DNA of 5,671 bases from an uncultured Oscillospiraceae bacterium (lineage in GTDB: Bacteria > Bacillota > Clostridia > Oscillospirales > Acutalibacteraceae), in assembly GCA_900549945.1 (NCBI GenBank), contig URQJ01000130.1:1-5671 (forward strand), given 5' to 3'. Shown here in pieces: positions 4,413-5,671 of this stretch. A model generated the notes under the pieces. The model saw only the letters and a list, made by a program, of their open reading frames with translations. It ran no database searches and had not been told where the DNA came from. Within the stretch, counting starts at the first letter, position 1; each line of letters starts with the position of its first letter. Made by a program: the position numbers and the translations under genes.

Positions 4413-5671
4413 ATGACGAAAACATTTTGGAAAAATATCCGGCGCAGCGTGACCGGCAGCCTCGGGCGCTACCTCGCGATTTTACTGATCATTTTGCTTG
4501 GCGTCGCGTTTCTGACCGGCCTGCGGCTCACCCGCCCCGTAATGACCGTGACGGCGGAAAAATACATAGACGACGCCGCGCTGTATGACCTGCGCCTGCT
4601 ATCGACGATCGGCTTTGACAGCGCGGACGTCGAGGCGGTCTCCGCCGTCAGCGGTGTAACGGCCGCCGAGGGCGCGGCCAACACGGACTTTATTTCGCTG
4701 CGCGGAGACGAGGAACACATCTACCGCGCGCACATGCTGACGGATTCGATCAACCGGCCGGTGCTCACGGCAGGCAGCATGCCCACACGCGGGGACGAGT
4801 GCCTCGCCGACGCGGGGCGCTTCACCGAGGACATGATCGGCCAGAAGATCACGGTTTCCGAAACCGGCGAGGACGACATCCTCGCCTACCGGGAATACAC
4901 GATCACGGGCCTCGCCCGCTCGCCCCTCTACATCAGCATTGAGCGCGGCACCTCTTCGCTGGGCAGCGGCAGCCTCGAGGCCTTTGTGCTGATCCCGCCC
5001 GAGGGCTTCGACACCGAGTATTTCACGGAGCTTTATGTGAAATGCAGCGGTGACTTTGAACTCTACAGCGACGAATACGAGGATTTTGTCGATTCCGTTT
5101 CGGACGCTGTGGAAAACAGCGCCGCCGCTTCCGTGGAGACACGCTTTGACGACCTAAAGGCCGACGGCGAGGACGAGATCGCCGACGCCGAGCAGACGCT
5201 CGCCGACGAAAAGGCCTCGGCGCAGGCCGAGCTGGACGACGCCAAGGCCAAGCTGGACGACGCGGCGCAGGAGCTCGCGGAAGGCGAGGCGGAGCTTCAG
5301 GACGCAAAAGCCCAGCTCGACGACGCGGCCGCGCAGCTCAACGACGGCGCCGCGCAGCTGCAGCCGAGCTTTACCTCGTGGGAAAGCGCGCTAAACGCGG
5401 GCTGGGCGCAGTATTACGACGGCCAAAGCCAGCTCGGCAGCGCCGTCGCCGCGGGGCGGCAGACGCTGGAGGAAAGCCGTGCGCAGCTCGACGAGGCCGA
5501 GGCAGCGTACCAGACCGGCAAGGCCGAGTATGACACCGGCAAGGCGCAGTACGACGGCTACGCCGCGTCTTGGGCGGACGGCTGGGCGCAGTACAGCGCC
5601 GCGCTCGACACCTACAATACGAACTATGATGCCTACACGGCGGGCTTGCAGCAGTACGAAACGGCCCGCGC
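4413..5671 (+). CDS. FtsX-like ABC permease with long coiled-coil ectodomain, 3' end outside window
   Basis: Open from ATG 4413 (TAAGGA 9 bases upstream) to the window end: 419 residues with no stop. A basic N-terminus with KNIRRSVTGSLGRY leads to one membrane segment (about 20-38, LAILLIILLGVAFLTGL), the first helix of MacB/FtsX permeases. Residues 45-235 form an extracytoplasmic MacB-PCD-like domain with VSGVTAAEG and TITGLARSPLY. From about 245 the chain is strongly coiled-coil. In large Clostridial permeases of this type such a coiled coil interrupts the ectodomain, and more membrane segments follow; full proteins often exceed 700 residues, so the rest should lie downstream. It forms an operon with the ATPase. 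Known relatives act in peptide export, bacitracin-type resistance or cell-wall hydrolase control; none of these can be chosen here. Two cysteines (130, 211) are in the ectodomain. Confidence 0.9.
   Translation, partial: MTKTFWKNIRRSVTGSLGRYLAILLIILLGVAFLTGLRLTRPVMTVTAEKYIDDAALYDLRLLSTIGFDSADVEAVSAVSGVTAAEGAANTDFISLRGDEEHIYRAHMLTDSINRPVLTAGSMPTRGDECLADAGRFTEDMIGQKITVSETGEDDILAYREYTITGLARSPLYISIERGTSSLGSGSLEAFVLIPPEGFDTEYFTELYVKCSGDFELYSDEYEDFVDSVSDAVENSAAASVETRFDDLKADGEDEIADAEQTLADEKASAQAELDDAKAKLDDAAQELAEGEAELQDAKAQLDDAAAQLNDGAAQLQPSFTSWESALNAGWAQYYDGQSQLGSAVAAGRQTLEESRAQLDEAEAAYQTGKAEYDTGKAQYDGYAASWADGWAQYSAALDTYNTNYDAYTAGLQQYETAR
5145..5671 (+). other. Repetitive coiled-coil segment of the permease
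   Basis: Residues 245-419 of the permease. The first half (245-316) is made of imperfect heptads of the form A-x-L-D-D-A with K/E/Q alternation (AELDDAKAK, KLDDAAQEL, QLDDAAAQL, QLNDGAAQL). After a break with PSFTSWESA (318-326), the second half is rich in tyrosine, tryptophan and glycine: YQTGKAE, YDTGKAQ and YDGY are successive 7-residue units. GWAQY occurs twice (330-334 and 390-394), encoded by a repeated GCTGGGCGCAGTA in the DNA (5400-5412 and 5581-5593). The segment continues past the window. Confidence 0.8.

Noticed and set aside
5023..5307. Minus-strand open frames opposite the permease
   Set aside because: Arg/Pro- or Ser/Ala-rich antisense of the repetitive coiled-coil coding sequence, without ribosome sites or recognisable motifs.
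1..5671. tRNA or rRNA genes, CRISPR arrays, insertion sequences, attachment sites
   Set aside because: No tRNA-like clover-leaf or rRNA signature noticed, no evenly spaced direct repeats, and no transposase or terminal inverted repeats around the scar at ~809.

Overview
The window is GC-rich, densely packed bacterial DNA. Its gene families (a Clostridium-type branching enzyme, small XRE and TetR regulators, a MATE remnant, and an ABC/FtsX exporter with a very long coiled-coil ectodomain) suggest a high-GC anaerobic Firmicute of the Oscillospiraceae/Clostridia kind. That placement is inferred from protein flavour only; there is no rRNA or other marker.

Left part (1-1083): the 3' end of an OGG-type DNA glycosylase is followed by a strong intrinsic terminator. 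A small XRE-type repressor converges on it from the minus strand. Next to it is a decayed patch: the DNA-binding part of a TetR regulator (minus strand) abuts the C-terminal end of a MATE efflux pump (plus strand). The two remnants meet at about base 809 with both 5' ends missing. This is what one deletion across an old divergent tetR/MATE pair would leave.

Middle (1084-3029): a complete 595-residue glycogen branching enzyme (glgB, minus strand) has all four GH13 regions and its own terminator. It is divergent from a second, intact TetR gene. The 158-base gap holds two promoter-like signals that face and overlap each other, a 7-bp inverted repeat at the overlap, and a perfect 13-bp inverted repeat in the tetR leader.

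Right part (3030-5671): an intact TetR-family regulator is followed by a MacB/LolD-type ABC ATPase and the first 419 residues of its FtsX-like permease. The ATPase has a clear promoter carrying a 10-bp palindrome and most likely starts at TTG 3679. The permease has one N-terminal membrane segment, an extracytoplasmic domain and then a long coiled coil that runs off the window. The likely logic is a TetR-controlled exporter or envelope-acting ABC system whose repressor also sits at the glgB promoter. The signal and the substrate cannot be read from the sequence.
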